The notes below the pieces were generated by a model. The model saw only the letters and a list, made by a program, of their open reading frames with translations. It did no database searches and was not told where the DNA came from. From contig NZ_CP136962.1 of NCBI RefSeq assembly GCF_002863305.2, positions 186,001 to 250,000 of the forward strand: a stretch of DNA of 64,000 nucleotides, given 5' to 3'. Source of the DNA: Neisseria perflava. GTDB lineage: Bacteria; Pseudomonadota; Gammaproteobacteria; Burkholderiales; Neisseriaceae. The position numbers and the translations under genes are program-made. Positions 34,584 to 44,852 of the stretch are shown here, in pieces. The number at the start of each line of letters is the position of its first letter. Positions within the stretch are counted from its first letter, which is position 1.

Positions 34584-35765
34584 TCAGCGAGGAGGGCCGC
34601 CACCCATCATCGCGCGTTCGCTGCTCTTATTCTTTTCATCTGCGCTCATTTCAGAAACGATCACTTTTTCGCCTTCTTTCAAGCCGCTTTTGATTTCGGT
34701 ATTCATGCTGTCTTTCAAACCGACGGTTACTTCGCGTTCTACCGCTTTATTGTCTGCGCCCAAAATGCTGACATAGGATTTGCCGTTATGCTTTTTCACA
34801 GTCAGTGTCGGTACCAGTAAGACGTTTTTCACGCCGTTGATTTCAATCGTGTTTTGAGTGGTCATGCCGATGGAAAGTTTGCCGTCGGAATTTGGCACCA
34901 AGGCGCGGGCATAGTAGTAAATCGCATTGGAAGTCGTGTCCGTGCTGCTGGTGTAGCTGCCCAAAGACATGGTGGTCAGGCCGGGGTCGACGCTGTCCAA
35001 TTTCGCTTTAATCGGGGTGTCCGGTTCGGACAAAATGGTGAACGAAATATCCTGACCGGCTTTGACTTTAGTAATATCGCCTTCGGCAATCTGCATTTTG
35101 TTTAACATGGTTTCCAGATTGGCCAGTTGGATAATGGTCGGCGTAGATTGCGCCGCATTGACGGATTGGCCTTCCTCAACAGGAATGGCGACTACGGTGC
35201 CGTCCATGGTGGCGGTAATCCGCGTGTGTCCCAGTTCGGATTCGGCTGTATTGATGGAGATTTTGGATTGTTTGATGGAGGCCTTCAGTTCGGCGACATT
35301 GGCTTTGGCTGCGGCTAAAGAGTCTTGTGCAGATTCCAAATCTTCTTTGGAAGTGGCCTGTTCTTTCCATAAGGCAAGTTCGCGTTTATATTTTTTCTCC
35401 GCACTGGAAAGCGCAATTTCGGCAGAAACCAATTTTGCCTGATAAGTTTCCAGTTTGGATTTTTCGGTATTTAAGGTATTGAGCTGATTGGTTGAGTCGA
35501 TTTCTGCAATCAAATCGCCTTTTTTCACTTGTTGGCCCAGTTTCACATACAATTTTTTAATCTGACCCGAAGCTTCCGCGCCTACGGATACCAAATTGGA
35601 AGGCGAGATTTCGCCGGTTGCCGATACGGTTTGACGGATATCGCCGCGTTTGACCACTTCCGTAATAAAAGAAGACTGAGGCTCAGGCTTCATCAAAGAC
35701 CAGCCGCCGAAAGCCGCAGCCACGATAACAGCCGTACCGGCCGCCCACTTGAAAACTTTAGACAT
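34584..35765 (-). CDS. macA: MacA, periplasmic adaptor of the MacB efflux pump
   Basis: A 393-residue membrane-fusion protein with an N-terminal anchor (residues 7-22). A barrel-sandwich segment (VSVGAEASGQIKKLYVKLGQQVKKGDLIAEID) is followed by a coiled-coil hairpin at about 95-170. Beta-barrel and membrane-proximal domains follow; the end is Gly/Pro-rich (MMGGGPPR). It is the first gene of macA-macB-efflux lipoprotein and diverges from the pilin gene. The 287-nt gap 35766-36052 holds AT-rich sequence and probably both promoters, but no gene. Confidence 0.94.
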   Translation of the reverse strand: MSKVFKWAAGTAVIVAAAFGGWSLMKPEPQSSFITEVVKRGDIRQTVSATGEISPSNLVSVGAEASGQIKKLYVKLGQQVKKGDLIAEIDSTNQLNTLNTEKSKLETYQAKLVSAEIALSSAEKKYKRELALWKEQATSKEDLESAQDSLAAAKANVAELKASIKQSKISINTAESELGHTRITATMDGTVVAIPVEEGQSVNAAQSTPTIIQLANLETMLNKMQIAEGDITKVKAGQDISFTILSEPDTPIKAKLDSVDPGLTTMSLGSYTSSTDTTSNAIYYYARALVPNSDGKLSIGMTTQNTIEINGVKNVLLVPTLTVKKHNGKSYVSILGADNKAVEREVTVGLKDSMNTEIKSGLKEGEKVIVSEMSADEKNKSSERAMMGGGPPR

Positions 35766-36052
35766 ATAAAAGGAACCAATTCAATAAAATAACGTCGCAG
35801 ACAAGCAACAAATGTATTGATAGAAACAAAAAAACAACTGGATTTTACTGTAAAGACCAAGGCCAACCAAGAGACGGTCGGTTTAAATTGAAGTTTAACT
35901 TATTGAAATAGAAAATAAAGGGCTGGAAACATTTTTCAGAACTTGCACCTCATTTACATAAATTCCCAAACTCCCTCCGAATCTGAACATTTAAGCCGCA
36001 AGAAATACTATAATATCCACGTCTTATTCTAATTATTCACGACATAAATACA

Positions 36053-36481
36053 ATGAAACATCAACAAGGCTTCACGCTTATCGAGCTGCTGATAGTCATT
36101 GTGATTGCAGCCATTCTTGCTACCATCGCATATCCGTCTTATCAAAACTACATCCGCCAAACGCGCCTTGCCGCCGTCCGCACGCAGATGCTGCATAACG
36201 CCCAACAGCTCGAACGCTACTACACTCAAAAAAGTACATTTGAAGGGTTTTCTGATGAAAATTTACAGCAGAATCAATATTTCAATATTAGTTTTTCCGA
36301 AGGTACGGCTTCTATGCCTAATCCTTCCGATTCAGGTTATATTTTGAAGGCTGAACCCAATAAAGAAACCAACGCTAATGAAACCTGTACCGTTTATTAC
36401 AACGACAGCGGTATTACCTGGGCAAAAAACAGCAATAAACAAAACTGTCCCGGCTATGAAACGCTCACAGATGAGAAATAA
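36053..36481 (+). CDS. Minor type IV pilin (PilV/ComP-like prepilin)
   Basis: A 142-residue prepilin with a short leader, MKHQQG, cleaved by PilD before Phe7. The mature start [24 protein letters not shown] is the class III/type IVa pilin helix, with the essential Glu at position 5. Two Cys in the C-terminal part (ETCTVYY and KQNCPGY) would form the D-region disulfide. The globular part is small, as in minor pilins. A similar prepilin gene (pilV) lies beside macAB-type genes in pathogenic Neisseria, which favours PilV over ComP, but this rests on gene order. The DUS-pair terminator follows. Confidence 0.85.
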   Translation: MKHQQGFTLIELLIVIVIAAILATIAYPSYQNYIRQTRLAAVRTQMLHNAQQLERYYTQKSTFEGFSDENLQQNQYFNISFSEGTASMPNPSDSGYILKAEPNKETNANETCTVYYNDSGITWAKNSNKQNCPGYETLTDEK

Positions 36482-36483
36482 AC

Positions 36484-36515
36484 AAAGGCCGTCTGAATTT
36501 CAGACGGCCTTTTTG
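36484..36515 (+). terminator. DUS-pair terminator after the pilin gene
   Basis: AAAGGCCGTCTGAA and TTCAGACGGCCTTTTT form a stem with almost no loop. Confidence 0.75.
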
Positions 36516-36589
36516 ATGGTTTGGCTGTATAAGCAGATGAGCCTAAACAGGGCAAAGATCAGTAATTTTGACCTGATGTGAAGTCAATC

Positions 36590-37018
36590 TTAGCCTTTGC
36601 GGCGCGGTTCGTCAGGGCGGATACGGGAAGCCAGTTGGTCGAGGATGCCGTTGACGAATTTATGGCCATCGGTACCGCCGAAAGTTTTAGTAACTTCGAT
36701 GGCTTCGTTGATGATGACAGGATAGGGGGTCTCAGGCATAGTGCTCAGCTCATGGCAGGCAACCAGCAAAACGGCGCGTTCGATAGGGCTGAGGTCTTTT
36801 TCGTCGCGGTCGAGCAGGGGGCTGATTTTTTCCATGTATTCTTCGGCATGGGTTTGTGCGCCGAAAAACAGTTTGTTGAACAGCTCTTCATCCATATTGG
36901 ATGTTTGGGACAGTTCGTGGATGTTTTTAGCGATTTCAGGAGCGGCGGTTTTGTTGATGCCTGCTTGATAAATGGCTTGTACGGCAAGCTCGCGTGCGCG
37001 GCGGCGTGGGCTTTTCAT
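36590..37018 (-). CDS. nusB: Transcription antitermination factor NusB
   Basis: NusB binds boxA RNA together with S10 and promotes antitermination of rRNA operons. The 142-residue all-helical protein has the family stretches RRRARELAVQAIYQAG, LDRDEKDLSPIERAVL and YPVIINEAIEVTKTFGGTDGHKFVNGILD. It follows ribH in the order ribH-nusB, the usual bacterial pairing. An inverted DUS repeat sits between the two. BoxA-like targets are visible in the rrn operon of this window. Confidence 0.95.
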   Translation of the reverse strand: MKSPRRRARELAVQAIYQAGINKTAAPEIAKNIHELSQTSNMDEELFNKLFFGAQTHAEEYMEKISPLLDRDEKDLSPIERAVLLVACHELSTMPETPYPVIINEAIEVTKTFGGTDGHKFVNGILDQLASRIRPDEPRRKG

Positions 37019-37070
37019 GGGTATTCCTTGTGAAGAGAGTGCCGATGGTTGTCGGCTGAATATTGAATGA

Positions 37071-37110
37071 TTCAGACGGCCTCAATATCATGATTGAGAG
37101 GCCGTCTGAA
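37071..37110 (-). repeat. Long inverted DUS repeat between ribH and nusB
   Basis: TTCAGACGGCCTCAAT and ATTGAGAGGCCGTCTGAA form a stem with one bulge and a short loop. It may be a partial terminator inside the ribH-nusB unit. Confidence 0.55.
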
Positions 37111-37139
37111 AATATGCGGTATTCAATACGGGGAGAAGT

Positions 37140-37619
37140 TTATTCTTCGTCGTCTTCGTATTGTTCTGACAAAAGATGGTTGACCAAGTTGGCACATTCT
37201 ACGGCAACTTTGGCTGCATCGGAGGCTTTTTCTTCGATACGTGCAACGGCTTGTTCGTCGTTTTCAGTCGTCAGGATGGCGTTGGCGATAGGGATGTTGT
37301 AGTCAAGGGCAACGCGGCTGACACCTGCACCGGACTCATTGGATACCAATTCAAAGTGGTAGGTTTCGCCACGAATGACAACGCCGATGGCAATCAGGGC
37401 ATCGAATTGTTCGGATGAAGCGAGGTTCATCAGCGCGATAGGCACTTCAAGCGCGCCGGGAACGGTGGCAAGCGTGATGTTGTCTTCGGATACGCCCAAT
37501 TCTTTTAGGGTGCGGCAGCAAACTTTGACCATTTCGCTGCCGATTTCGTTGGTGAAGCGGGCTTGAACGATGCCGATGCGCAGGTTGGTGCCATCGAGGC
37601 GTGGTTCGATAATGTTCAT
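37140..37619 (-). CDS. ribH: 6,7-dimethyl-8-ribityllumazine synthase
   Basis: RibH condenses the ribityl-aminopyrimidine with dihydroxybutanone phosphate, the next-to-last step of riboflavin synthesis. The 159 residues show [31 protein letters not shown] (catalytic His in the ETYHFE segment) and LTTENDEQA, all family hallmarks. The acidic tail YEDDEE is slightly longer than usual. It lies upstream of nusB. Confidence 0.95.
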   Translation of the reverse strand: MNIIEPRLDGTNLRIGIVQARFTNEIGSEMVKVCCRTLKELGVSEDNITLATVPGALEVPIALMNLASSEQFDALIAIGVVIRGETYHFELVSNESGAGVSRVALDYNIPIANAILTTENDEQAVARIEEKASDAAKVAVECANLVNHLLSEQYEDDEE

Positions 37620-37660
37620 GATGATTCCTTCAATATTTGTGAAATAGGGATTCGGCTCGG

Positions 37661-37697
37661 TTTCAGACGGCCTTGTTATAAAGAAGGCCGTCTGAAA
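37661..37697 (-). terminator. DUS-pair hairpin between the DUF2185 gene and ribH
   Basis: TTTCAGACGGCCTT and AAGGCCGTCTGAAA with a 9-nt loop, lying between ribH's 5' side and the 3' end of the neighbouring gene. Confidence 0.55.
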
Positions 37698-37712
37698 CGA
37701 AATGGGGATGGA

Positions 37713-38063
37713 TTATTCTTGCGGCTGCCAATCGGCAACGGCTTGGAACTCGCCGTCTTCGTTCAATTCCCACGCGCTGCCTTCTGCCTGAGTTAGCAGG
37801 GGCGCGATGTCGGGATTGTCTGCGGTAATGGCGGAGAGGCTGACAATGCTGAAATTGTCGGGATTGTCGGTGTATTCGTCGGTTTCGTCGCCGCTGAAAA
37901 TACGCCAGCCGCTGTCGTTTTCAAACACGGGGGCTTCGCGGTAGAGGAAGCCGACGGGCTCGCCTTGTTCGGCGACGGTGTTGGTAACGATGCAGCGGTC
38001 GAGCGCTGCGGCCAATGCTTGGGCAAATTTGTTCATGGAGTTGACAAAGAGATGATTTGGCAT
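37713..38063 (-). CDS. DUF2185 (Imm33-like) domain protein
   Basis: A small acidic protein of 107-116 residues. The core reads CIVTNTVAEQGEPVGFLYREAP, then SGWRIFSGDETDEYTDNPDNF, then the C-terminal WELNEDGEFQAV. This matches DUF2185, a domain related to the Imm33 immunity-protein group but also found as stand-alone housekeeping-like genes. No toxin gene lies nearby, so an immunity role is not supported here. The start is uncertain: Met at 38063 (MPNHLFVNS) or Met at 38036 (MNKFAQAL). Neither has a clear ribosome binding site, and the open frame to 38246 is probably not used. Confidence 0.7.
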   Translation of the reverse strand: MPNHLFVNSMNKFAQALAAALDRCIVTNTVAEQGEPVGFLYREAPVFENDSGWRIFSGDETDEYTDNPDNFSIVSLSAITADNPDIAPLLTQAEGSAWELNEDGEFQAVADWQPQE

Positions 38064-38290
38064 GATTTTACACGATTCGCCGCTTTTCCGCACGGATGTG
38101 TGCAGGGGCGGTTTGATGGTACAATGTCGGCAAGTGCCGTCAGGTTTGAACATGACGGCTTTTGATTGTTTATCGGCTTGAGGGACGCAAGAAACAATGA
38201 GCCAAAATAAAAAAGTTGCCGGTGTAGCCTTTTTATTTTGTTTCACTGCGGATGAGGCGTGCTTTCCGGCTGTTTTTTTGAAAGTATGGA

Positions 38291-39010
38291 ATGAAACCTG
38301 ATTTGCTCAAACAGCAGGCGCATCGAGCGATTCAAAAGCGTCTGGGCTATGAGTTCCGCAATATGGAGCTGCTTCAGCAGGCTTTGACCCACCGCAGCTA
38401 CAATGCCAAACACAATGAGCGTTTTGAATTTGTCGGCGATTCGATTTTGAACTATTCTGTGGCGCGGATGTTGTTTGACGCGTTTCCGAAATTGTCGGAA
38501 GGCGAGTTGTCGCGGATGCGCGCGGCTTTGGTAAATGAAGGCGTGTTAGCTGAAATCGCGTTGGAAATGAATGTCGGCGACGGTTTGTATTTGGGTGCCG
38601 GCGAGTTGAAGAGCGGCGGTTTCAGACGGCCTTCGATTTTGGCCGACGCGATGGAAGCAATGTTTGCGGCGGTCAGCTTTGATGCTGATTTTTCTGCGGC
38701 GGAAAAAGTGGTTCGCCATTTGTTTGCGGAACGCGTGAAGCGTGCGGATTTGAATATCGGCAAGAAAGACAGTAAAACCGCTTTGCAGGAAGCCTTGCAG
38801 GCACGCCGCTTTGCCCTGCCGAAATACCGAATCGAAGAGCAGGCGGAGCAGACGGCTGATGCGATGTTTGTGATTTCCTGCGATTTGGGCGAACTTGGTT
38901 TCATCTGCAATGCACGCGGCAGCAGCCGGAAAGTAGCCGAGCAAAAAGCGGCATGTGAAGCCTTGGAGTGGTTGGAACAGAAGTTTCCTTTGAAAAAAGC
39001 TAAAAAATAA
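38291..39010 (+). CDS. rnc: Ribonuclease III
   Basis: RNase III cleaves double-stranded RNA, including the stalks that free 16S and 23S rRNA. The 239-residue protein has the catalytic signature ERFEFVGDSILNYSV. The second acidic cluster is in ADAMEAMFAAV. A C-terminal double-stranded RNA-binding domain spans about 160-232 and ends SSRKVAEQKAACEALEWL. A DUS in the gene encodes FRRPS. The start codon overlaps the stop of a 34-codon frame at 38197-38301. era follows at 64 nt, the usual rnc-era pair. Confidence 0.96.
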   Translation: MKPDLLKQQAHRAIQKRLGYEFRNMELLQQALTHRSYNAKHNERFEFVGDSILNYSVARMLFDAFPKLSEGELSRMRAALVNEGVLAEIALEMNVGDGLYLGAGELKSGGFRRPSILADAMEAMFAAVSFDADFSAAEKVVRHLFAERVKRADLNIGKKDSKTALQEALQARRFALPKYRIEEQAEQTADAMFVISCDLGELGFICNARGSSRKVAEQKAACEALEWLEQKFPLKKAKK

Positions 39011-39012
39011 TA

Positions 39013-39052
39013 TTTCAGACGGCCTTTGAGAAAATGCAAAGGCCGTCTGAAA
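39013..39052 (+). repeat. Inverted DUS pair between rnc and era
   Basis: TTTCAGACGGCCTTT (39013-39027) and AAAGGCCGTCTGAAA (39038-39052) form a 15-bp stem. Confidence 0.6.
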
Positions 39053-39074
39053 CAATCAAGAAAGTCATATATAA

Positions 39075-40004
39075 ATGGATATCGAAACCTTTTTGCAAAA
39101 CGAGTCGCAACACCCGACGGATTATCGTTGCGGCTTTGTGGCCATCGTGGGTCGCCCGAATGTCGGCAAATCCACGCTGATGAACCATTTAATCGGTCAG
39201 AAAATCAGTATTACCAGTAAAAAAGCACAAACCACGCGCAACCGTGTAACCGGTATTTACACCGACGACACGGCGCAATTTGTGTTTGTCGATACGCCGG
39301 GTTTTCAAACCAATCACCGCAATGCCTTGAATGACCGTCTTAATCAAAACGTAACCGAAGCGTTGAGCGGCGTGGACGTAGTGGTTTTTGTGGTGGAAGC
39401 CATGCGCTTTACCGATGCCGACCGCGTGGTGTTGAAGCAGTTGCCTAAGCATACGCCCGTGGTATTGGTGGTCAATAAAATCGACAAAGATAAAGCCAAA
39501 GACAAATTTGCACTTGAGGCGTTTATCAATGAAGTGCGCCAAGAGTTTGAGTTTGCCGCCAGCGAGGCAGTCAGCGCGAAACATGGTTTGCGTATTGCCA
39601 ATCTGCTGGAGCTGCTCAAGCCGTATCTGCCGGAAAGTATCCCGATGTATCCGGAAGATATGGTCACGGACAAATCCAGCCGATTCCTGGCGATGGAAAT
39701 TGTGCGTGAAAAACTGTTCCGTTATTTGGGCGAAGAGTTGCCGTATGCGATGAATGTTGAAGTGGAGCAGTTTGAGGAAGAGGAAAGCGGATTGTTCCGC
39801 ATTTATATCGCGGTGTTGGTCGATAAAGACAGCCAAAAGGCGATTTTGATTGGCAAGGGTGGGGAGAAGTTGAAGAAAATTTCTACTGAAGCCCGCCTTG
39901 ATATGGAAAAATTGTTTGATACCAAAGTCTTTTTGAAGATTTGGGTGAAAGTGAAATCCGGTTGGGCAGACGATATTCGTTTTCTGCGCGAATTGGGTTT
40001 GTGA
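39075..40004 (+). CDS. era: GTPase Era
   Basis: Era binds the 3' end of 16S rRNA and helps 30S assembly. The 309 residues contain G1 GRPNVGKST, G3 DTPGFQ and G4 NKID. A C-terminal KH domain follows, with GKGGEKLKKISTEARLDMEKL near residue 255. The N terminus is about 10 residues longer than in Escherichia coli. The gene converges with coaBC across a DUS-pair terminator. Confidence 0.96.
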   Translation: MDIETFLQNESQHPTDYRCGFVAIVGRPNVGKSTLMNHLIGQKISITSKKAQTTRNRVTGIYTDDTAQFVFVDTPGFQTNHRNALNDRLNQNVTEALSGVDVVVFVVEAMRFTDADRVVLKQLPKHTPVVLVVNKIDKDKAKDKFALEAFINEVRQEFEFAASEAVSAKHGLRIANLLELLKPYLPESIPMYPEDMVTDKSSRFLAMEIVREKLFRYLGEELPYAMNVEVEQFEEEESGLFRIYIAVLVDKDSQKAILIGKGGEKLKKISTEARLDMEKLFDTKVFLKIWVKVKSGWADDIRFLRELGL

Positions 40005-40019
40005 TTTAATGTGTTTGAA

Positions 40020-40054
40020 CAAAGGCCGTCTGAAAAATTTTCAGACGGCCTTTT
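40020..40054 (+). terminator. DUS-pair terminator between era and coaBC (convergent)
   Basis: AAAGGCCGTCTGAAAA and TTTTCAGACGGCCTTT followed by further T. Works for both convergent genes. Confidence 0.8.
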
Positions 40055-40068
40055 GTTTTTTTGTTTTA

Positions 40069-41247
40069 TCAAGACAACAATTCAGCCAAGCGTTTGACGA
40101 TTTCATCCGCGGCTTCGCGTTTGGATGTTTCCGGAAATGAGGTTTCGGCAAGGTCATCAATAATGGTAATTTGGTTGGTTGGCTTGGCCATGGAAACGGA
40201 GACTTGGTTGGCCACCAGCATCGGTACGTTTTTGCGCAAACGTTTTGCCCGGGCAAATTCCAAAACCTGATGGCTTTCCGCAGCAAAGCCGACGCAGAAT
40301 GGTGGAGAAGGCAGGGTGGCAACGGATGCAAGAATATCCGGATTTTCCGTCAGTTCGATAACCGGGGGGTGATTGCCGTTTTTCTTCAGTTTCTCGTTGC
40401 TGCTGTTTTTGACTTTATAGTCTGCAACGGCTGAAACGGAAATAAAAACATCTTGTTCATGGATATGGCGGTGAACTGCCTGATACATGGCTTCTGCGCT
40501 GACAGCCTGTTCGGAATGAGCCAAGCCTGCGGGTAAGGCCGTCTGAATTTGACCGTAAATCAGCGTGACTTTCGCTCCGGCAGCACGGCATGCACGTGCT
40601 AAAGCCATGCCCATTTGTCCGCTGGAAATATTGGTAATACCGCGGACAGGATCGATGGCTTCAAACGTTGCGCCGGCTGTAATCAGAACTTTTTTGCCGC
40701 TCAGCAGCTTGGGTGTCCATAAATCCTCTAGCAAATCAGCCAGATCGACCGCTTCGACCATCCTGCCAGTGCCTGTTTCACCGCAAGCCTGTTCGCCGCT
40801 GTTTGGGTCAAACACGGTAATGCCGTCTGAAACCAGCTGCTCAATATTGCGCAGGTTGGCAGGGTTGTTCCACATTTCGACATTCATTGCAGGCGCAACG
40901 GCCAAAGGACATTTTCTGGCTGCAGCCAAAGTAGTCAGCAGGTTGTCGGCCAATCCGTTGGCAATTTTGGCAATCGTATTGGCAGTTGCAGGCGCAATAA
41001 GAAATGCGTCGGCTTCTCGCGTCAGATTGATGTGCGCCATGCCATTATTGGAAGCACCTGAATAGGTATCCGATAAAACAGGATTGCCGGTTAAAGCTTG
41101 GAAAGTCAGCGGGGAGACAAATTCTGTCGCAGAATCTGTCATCACCACTGATACAGAATGTCCTTGCTTTTTCAGTAGTCTGACCAGTTCGCAAGATTTA
41201 TACGCCGCAATACCGCCGGTAATGCCGAGGAGAATGTGTTTGCTCAT
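40069..41247 (-). CDS. coaBC: Bifunctional CoaBC (phosphopantothenoylcysteine synthetase/decarboxylase)
   Basis: CoaBC carries out two consecutive steps of coenzyme A synthesis. With the start at 41247 the protein has 392 residues, beginning MSKHILLGITGGIAAYK. The N-terminal CoaC flavoprotein domain has PAMNVEMWNNP and the Cys-containing loop GEQACGETGTGRM. The C-terminal CoaB domain begins VLITAGATFEAIDPVRGITN and contains the Lys-rich nucleotide site (SNEKLKK). Two upstream in-frame Met codons (41262 and 41286) add non-conserved residues. Two DUS lie inside the gene, one of them in the AT dialect. Confidence 0.94.
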   Translation of the reverse strand: MSKHILLGITGGIAAYKSCELVRLLKKQGHSVSVVMTDSATEFVSPLTFQALTGNPVLSDTYSGASNNGMAHINLTREADAFLIAPATANTIAKIANGLADNLLTTLAAARKCPLAVAPAMNVEMWNNPANLRNIEQLVSDGITVFDPNSGEQACGETGTGRMVEAVDLADLLEDLWTPKLLSGKKVLITAGATFEAIDPVRGITNISSGQMGMALARACRAAGAKVTLIYGQIQTALPAGLAHSEQAVSAEAMYQAVHRHIHEQDVFISVSAVADYKVKNSSNEKLKKNGNHPPVIELTENPDILASVATLPSPPFCVGFAAESHQVLEFARAKRLRKNVPMLVANQVSVSMAKPTNQITIIDDLAETSFPETSKREAADEIVKRLAELLS

Positions 41248-41292
41248 AAATAACGGGTTCATTAAATGAGATATATTAGGAATCAAATCAAA

Positions 41293-42522
41293 TTAGATTT
41301 GTTCGATGTTGATTCTGGCCAGCTTTGCTTTAATCGCATTACCATATCTCTTCGGCAAAAATGCTGAAACCACCCCGTTTTTCACTTCAGTCACATAACT
41401 GCAGACTTTAAATTCAGGAACAACATTGAGCGAGTAGTCCGGATTGACCAAAGGTGAAGCGCTGGAGTACAGCGTCCATCTTGCCAGACTGCCATCTTCA
41501 TAATCAGTCGTTGCGTTAAAGCTGGTAACCCCTTCGCTGAAAGCGATTTGATAATTAGAGTAGAACTCTCCGGGAATTTCGTGTGCATTACAGAAATCAA
41601 ATAATCTGTCATGTGCAAACAGATTCTGACGGATATAGGCCCACAATTCTTTTTCTAGAAAATCTTGGTCGGCAAAATGTCTGGAAGGGTAGCCTTCGTC
41701 GACAAAGTTTTGAATTCTTTCCTGCATATCTGGGACTGCACCCGCTTTAGCCCCCCACATACCCGCAAGAATCAGGGCAGTATGCGAGCCTGAGTCGCGA
41801 ATAGTGTGGAATAGGGTGCCACTTTTTATCCATTCGGATACGGCCGCTGCATCACGATAACAAATAATAGAATCTGCATCACGGAAAATAACGTATTCAA
41901 CCTCGGGATCATTGATGGCAAGAAAGCGCCACATCGTACCCGGCCAGTTGTCCAATGGAGCGCCAACCTTAATCACTTCTGCACCGTTATTTCTAAATCG
42001 TTGAATAGCTTCAGCCGATACAGAATCGTCGACATAAAAACGACATGTCCAACCAGGGAAAAGCACAGGCGCAAGCTGGGTATTTAATACGGCAGGCTCA
42101 ATATATTTGGAATTATTGCCAAATAAAGAAAAGGAGATAATCCGTTTGCCGTTTTTTGGAGCTGGTGTTGGAATGATTTCATGTTCTAGGTCTGGGATGG
42201 CTTTATCTTTTAGAACCAAAGCCTGATGACCGTAAAATCCGGTTTTTTCCCAATTATCTAGAGCGCCATAAGCATGGGCAAGTAAATCCAAAGCAGGAAT
42301 ATAGGTGCTATCCAGCTCTAACGTTTTCATTTCAGCCTCAATGGCTTTTTCCCATTTCAATTGCTTCAGATAGGCATAAGCAACTTTATGATGAAATTCT
42401 GCAGATTGCGGATTGAGAAGGCAAAGAATCTCGGCACGTTTTAGCGCTTCCTCGTAATTTTCCTCTTCGATAAAAGAGTGATATGCTTGTTCAAATTTTT
42501 GTTGAATCTTTTCGTTACTCAT
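41293..42522 (-). CDS. TPR-containing putative glycosyltransferase
   Basis: A 409-residue protein with no signal peptide. Residues 1-110 form about three TPR-like helix pairs (for example ENYEEALKRAEILCLLNPQS and KWEKAIEAEMKTLELDSTY). Residues 125-409 look like a GT-A type transferase. A strand KRIISFSLFG opens the fold, WTCRFYVDDS follows, and a DxD motif lies in VIFRDADS (Asp215, Asp217), the metal/nucleotide-sugar site. The acceptor and donor are unknown; a cytoplasmic transfer to glycan or protein is possible. The gene and the surrounding 41281-43047 hold no DUS, and the gene is more AT-rich than its neighbours, which hints at later acquisition. It lies just ahead of the rrn operon on the opposite strand. 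Confidence 0.65.
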   Translation of the reverse strand: MSNEKIQQKFEQAYHSFIEEENYEEALKRAEILCLLNPQSAEFHHKVAYAYLKQLKWEKAIEAEMKTLELDSTYIPALDLLAHAYGALDNWEKTGFYGHQALVLKDKAIPDLEHEIIPTPAPKNGKRIISFSLFGNNSKYIEPAVLNTQLAPVLFPGWTCRFYVDDSVSAEAIQRFRNNGAEVIKVGAPLDNWPGTMWRFLAINDPEVEYVIFRDADSIICYRDAAAVSEWIKSGTLFHTIRDSGSHTALILAGMWGAKAGAVPDMQERIQNFVDEGYPSRHFADQDFLEKELWAYIRQNLFAHDRLFDFCNAHEIPGEFYSNYQIAFSEGVTSFNATTDYEDGSLARWTLYSSASPLVNPDYSLNVVPEFKVCSYVTEVKNGVVSAFLPKRYGNAIKAKLARINIEQI

Positions 42523-42737
42523 AATAGGGACTATTCTAAATTTATGATTGTTTTATTGGAGAAAGTATAGATTGTAAGAGTAGATAGGGCTAAAGCGCCA
42601 GTAATAATAGAGATATAGAGTGTTTGAATGTGGCAATTAAGAGTAAAGCCGCAGGACTATTTATCTTTGGGTATCTGTTTTATCTATCGAACGATAAAAT
42701 CCAATAAATTTTAAATTATTTAAATACAGATAGTTGT

Positions 42738-42798
42738 GAAAAATTTTTTAATTTTTTTAAAATCGGGTGTTGACTGGTTTTGTTGGGAGGCGTATAGT
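42738..42798 (+). promoter_or_regulatory. rrn promoter P1 with UP-like element
   Basis: An A/T-only-like tract (about 42738-42763) precedes TTGACT (42770-42775), a 17-nt spacer and TATAGT (42793-42798). This arrangement, with an UP element in front of a near-consensus core, is typical of rRNA promoters. The gene-free stretch 42523-43047 is otherwise rrn leader. Confidence 0.7.
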
Positions 42799-42878
42799 TC
42801 GGTTCTTCGCTGCTGACGCGGTGAAGAAAACGAAGCAGACAGTATAACACAGTTAGTTAGAATTTTCGATAATTTTAG

Positions 42879-42926
42879 TTGACATTTGCTAAATGTACTG
42901 TATAATTCGATTCGCTCTTTAAAAAA
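42879..42926 (+). promoter_or_regulatory. rrn promoter P2 and boxA
   Basis: TTGACA (42879-42884), a 16-nt spacer and TATAAT (42901-42906) give a consensus core. GCTCTTTAAAAAAC just downstream (about 42914-42926) resembles boxA, the NusB/S10 antitermination site. A second boxA-like TCTTTAACAA lies at 44931-44940, before the 23S gene. Confidence 0.75.
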
Positions 42927-42932
42927 CAGATT

Positions 42933-42952
42933 ACCGATAAGTGTGAGTGCAT
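42933..42952 (+). other. 16S processing stalk, 5' arm
   Basis: ACCGATAAGTGTGAGTGCAT pairs with 44610-44629 behind the 16S gene, with a single G-T mismatch. The stem encloses the whole 16S gene and is the expected RNase III substrate. Confidence 0.8.
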
Positions 42953-43047
42953 TAGGCCTCACACTGTTTAAAAGACAGACAAGATAATGTTTTAGACATT
43001 GTCCTGTCGGTTTCTTTGAAGCAGACCAGAAGTTATAAGTTAGAGAT

Positions 43048-44592
<1,545 letters not shown>

Positions 44593-44694
44593 GAGAAAGA
44601 AGAGGTCTGATGCATTCACACTTATCGGTAAACTGTAAAAGATGCGGAAGAGAAAAGCTTGAGTGAAGACAAGATTCGCTTAAGAAGAGAATCC

Positions 44695-44771
<77 letters not shown>

Positions 44772-44776
44772 AGAAC

Positions 44777-44852
44777 GGGGGCATAGCTCAGTTGGTAGAG
44801 CACCTGCTTTGCAAGCAGGGGGTCATCGGTTCGATCCCGTTTGCCTCCACCA
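44777..44852 (+). tRNA. tRNA-Ala (TGC)
   Basis: A 76-nt gene with encoded CCA. The acceptor begins GGGGGCA and ends TGCCTCC-ACCA. The anticodon loop TTTGCAA carries anticodon TGC. It lies 5 nt after tRNA-Ile. Confidence 0.97.

Noticed and set aside
37713..38063. DUF2185 gene as part of a toxin-immunity (Imm33) system
   Set aside because: No toxin, secretion or polymorphic-toxin gene is near; neighbours are ribH and rnc.
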